Source: Paramecium sonneborni (Eukaryota > Ciliophora > Oligohymenophorea > Peniculida > Parameciidae). From it: a stretch of 64,000 nt of DNA. The position numbers and the translations under genes are program-made. Within the stretch, counting starts at the first letter, position 1, and the number at the start of each line of letters is the position of its first letter. The stretch is taken from assembly GCA_905182985.1 (NCBI GenBank), contig CAJJDN010000019.1:283404-347403 (forward strand), read 5' to 3'. Shown piece by piece: positions 61,101-64,000 of this stretch. The notes beneath the pieces are model-generated. The model did not search any database and was not told where the DNA came from. It saw only the letters and a program-made list of their open reading frames with translations.

Positions 61101-64000
61101 TGATAATTCAATGTTACCCAAAGTTAAGACTTTTGGAGAATATTTCCTTTTTTCTTTTTTTAGATATAGAGAAATCTTTTTTAATATAATGGATTCCAAT
61201 GGTAATTTCATAACATACTGGAGAATCATTTATTATTGTAATGATGATATGAATTGGGATGAAATAAATTAATTTTAATATGATATAGCAACATATATTT
61301 AAAGTCACATTATTCTTGTAGTTCAAAAGAAAATTTCCTAAAATCATTTTGGGATTAAATTAATAAGATTCTCTTTTATTTATTTCAATCAAGAAATAAA
61401 ATAAGAGACATTTAGAGATTATGATACAAATAGCCAAAGAATTAAAAACCTAGAAATATAAATTGATGCCAATTTCATTTATTATTAATTTTAACGCTTT
61501 TAAATAGATGCCTCAACTTTTAATTAAGCAAGTACTATTTTTGTATAATTAAAATATAATCTTGAAGAATATTATTATAAATAAGAGATGGGTTTGGAAA
61601 GTTTCTATAAAATCTTAACGTCTCAAACTAAAATTTAATTTATAAAATATGAGAGAGATTTTGAAATAAAATATTTTTAGTACAATTCTTAAATTTAAAG
61701 TTAATATATATCAACTGGAATGGTAATTGATAGTATAAAGGCTGCTTTATATTAAGATTAAATTGTAGTATTATGGATTGGATATGAAACGGATTAAAGA
61801 AAAATGTTTATTTAATCATTTTCAATAAATGGAACAATATCATCAACATAAGTTTAATTGCCTGTTTTTAGTAACTATCCAAGCAATCCTTAAATAGGAT
61901 GTTTAGAAAATGGAGATACATTAATTACATGGTAAGAATCAGAGGCTTCAGAATACACAATATTCGCAGTCAAATTTAATAAACATTTGTAACTAATACC
62001 ACTCACTTCAGTGGCATGTATGTAAAATTGTGAAACCTGTATGACAACAACTTCCTGTTCAAGATGTACTTCAAATTATTATTTTGATGGAATTAAATGT
62101 AAATTATAGTGTGATTCATATTGTTAACAATGTACTGTTAGAAATGTTTGTGATATCTGTTAACCTGGTTATTATTTAAAAGATAATTATTGTTAATTTG
62201 ATTAAATAATGGTCGAAGAATAGCGTATAACAAAAATAGAAGATTATTAATTGACTAGAACTTCAATAAGTAGTTTTCCCGATAGTAGTTTTGTAGTTGT
62301 CTGGAATGATAAATTGAATTCTATCTAAACATTATATTTTTAGTTTTATGACAACAATAGATAAAAATAAGGAGAAGTTAGGCCTATATTTTGGTAAAAT
62401 GATAGATAATATGCATAAGTTGTTACTTTAGCTAATGATAAATTCTCAATAGTTTGGTTTGAGGGAGATTGTAATATCTAATGTAGATTAGTTCTTCAAA
62501 TTTATAATAAGGAATTAATAGAATAAATTACTGAAGTAACAATTGATAATTTAGCATTACCAAATGTCTATGATTAAAAACCTGTTGTTTTAAAAAGATA
62601 AGACAATAGATTAATTATTGCATATATTTCTTATAGAGACTCATAAACTTATGGTTATTTCGCTATTTATGAAATTGATAATCTCGTATTATTGAATCCA
62701 TAAATTATTGAAACTACAAGTAAAGTTGATAATTTAGACATAATAATTTACAATCCTTAAATATATATAATATTATATGTATGTGATGGAAAGTAATTAA
62801 AAGGCTTGAGAGTTGAAAAAGATGTAGGAGAATCAAATAAAATTATTTATGAAAGTGGAAATGCTCTCTATACTCCAACTCATGTTGTTAATTAATGTGG
62901 AAGTATTGTTTTAGCATGGAGTGAATCAATTCTAGAGAATTAATAATACATCAAACAAATTAAGATAGGTTTTATAGATAGTTATTTGAATGAAGTAGCT
63001 GGTAATATGCACATTTAAAGATATTATATGGAATAATTAGAAAATCCAATTCTAATGGGTAACACTGAATGCTCATCATTTTCAGTATTTTCTAAGTCAT
63101 CTGAATTTCTAACTTAAACCAGAAAAAGAATCGTAGTACATAAATTTAATGATTACTATGGTAGTTAATAGTTTTAGTAGATTAGATCATTTAGTTATGA
63201 ACATAAATATTTCCAAATTGAACAATTATAACATTAAGATTATGTTTTAGTTGATATTGGTTTAAGTTCTGAAATACAATCAACTATATTCATAATGAGA
63301 ATTGATGGGTATGGCAATCAGATGCAATTAAATCAAGTTGTTTGTATTTAATATTGTTAAGAATGTAATAATAATCATTCTTGCTTAAAATGTTAAGATG
63401 GGTATTAGATTTAAAATCAAATGTGTATAAAAAATTGTCCAAATCATGCGGATTACTGTGATGAATATGGCAAAGTAATTTGCAGCGTAGGATTTAATCT
63501 GAATCAATTTAATGAGTGTGTTCCTCTAGATCCTGAGTTAACTTAATAATTGATCAATACTTCTTAATTCAGAACTTAATCATAACAAAATATAGCAACT
63601 CTATCAAATGGGAATTCTGTTGTTGTGTGGAATAGCTGGTATTAGAGTAGTTATGGTGCATCCATTTATATGTAATTATTTGACACTTCGTTTTCAAAAA
63701 TAGGAGCAGAAACACTGGTTACAAAAGATTCTATTGGTGTTTAAGAAAACCCTAATGTAGCAGCACTTTAAAATAATGAATTTATTGTAATTTGGAAGGA
63801 CAGTAGCCCATCTAATATCTTGAGAATTTTAATGTAGAAATTTTCAATTAATTTTGAAAGAATTGAAAATGAAATTGTTGTTTATGATTCCACTACAAGC
63901 GATATATTAGTTGATAATCTTAATTAAATTTATGAATACGCTAGTTATCAAGTTTTACAATTATCAAATAATAATGTTGCTATTGTTCTTGGAATGAGAT
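58132..64000 (+). CDS. Giant secreted Cys-rich repeat protein (partial, runs off the window)
   Basis: The start MRVSLYCYAFILILGCHFVE is a signal peptide; the frame is open to the right edge (about 1,950 codons so far). Furin-type Cys-rich modules recur at about nt 59380-59565, 60714-60905, 62020-62200 and 63337-63520, a spacing near 1.3 kb. An example is CDTCQNGLCKQCLQNFSL. Between them lie long beta-rich blocks with repeated short motifs such as NGNIIVAWMEH, DSSFVVVWND, CGSIVLAWSES and NNEFIVIWKDS. These look like beta-propeller blades or the V-x-L-x-G-x-F-V-V-x-W repeats of large bacterial adhesins. No membrane segment is seen in this part. A role in surface coat or adhesion is inferred. 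Any introns were not resolved. Confidence 0.75.

Noticed and set aside
1..64000. CRISPR arrays, prophage, operons or insertion sequences
   Set aside because: No spaced repeats, terminal repeats with a transposase, or ribosome-binding-site-led operons exist; the DNA is clearly eukaryotic.

Overview
This window is ciliate macronuclear-type DNA, most likely from a Paramecium species. Long reading frames stay open only if TAA and TAG are read as glutamine and TGA is the sole stop. The base composition is strongly AT-rich. Genes are cut by tiny GT-AG introns, mostly 20-30 nt with a few near 50 nt. Neighbouring genes sit very close together: one tail-to-tail pair is 11 bp apart, and one head-to-tail pair overlaps by 8 bp. 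The genus is my inference from code, intron size and gene density; I ran no database search. A standard-code ORF finder sees only fragments and antisense shadows here, so I re-read all genes in the ciliate code and checked most by requiring that exon lengths sum to whole codons.

Layout. 1-2507: 5' part of a helical-repeat protein (minus, runs off the window, probable frameshift), then 1.5 kb without a confident gene. 2508-6168: a secreted protein with Pro/Glu-rich arms and lectin-like regions, then a small unknown gene. 6469-9461 (minus): Rab GDP-dissociation inhibitor and a helix-turn-helix protein. 9631-13956: a small basic ORF, an AGC/STK32-like kinase, an EF-hand protein and an MFSD1-like transporter. 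13949-33422: two giant divergent paralogues sharing a 99-bp upstream region; both are surface proteins with a Cys-rich stalk, a beta-helix-like body, an EGF-like module and a C-terminal multi-pass membrane domain. The minus copy is broken by an assembly gap flanked by an exact 560-bp duplication.

33533-42043: the snoRNP assembly factor SHQ1; a phosphagen-kinase-like pseudoenzyme with an RIIa-like N-terminus and a 42-codon glutamine tract; a secreted protein resembling circularly permuted papain-fold (YiiX-type) hydrolases; an EF-hand protein; and a conserved-looking unknown. 42088-47409: an LRR-ankyrin protein, a DHHC palmitoyltransferase and an amino-acid-transporter-like protein. 47440-48965: a decayed minus-strand gene. 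49068-57609: a complete IP3-receptor-type calcium channel. 58132-64000: a giant secreted Cys-rich repeat protein that runs off the end.

The genes are not one pathway. Themes are calcium signalling (IP3R channel, two EF-hand proteins, kinase), vesicle traffic (GDI, palmitoyltransferase, small-molecule transporters) and large surface or secreted proteins. Nothing here looks like CRISPR, phage, an operon or a mobile element. The most unusual items are the RIIa-linked phosphagen-kinase pseudoenzyme with its TAA-encoded polyglutamine, the paired giant surface proteins, and a small intergenic stretch rich in inverted repeats near 8.3-8.46 kb.
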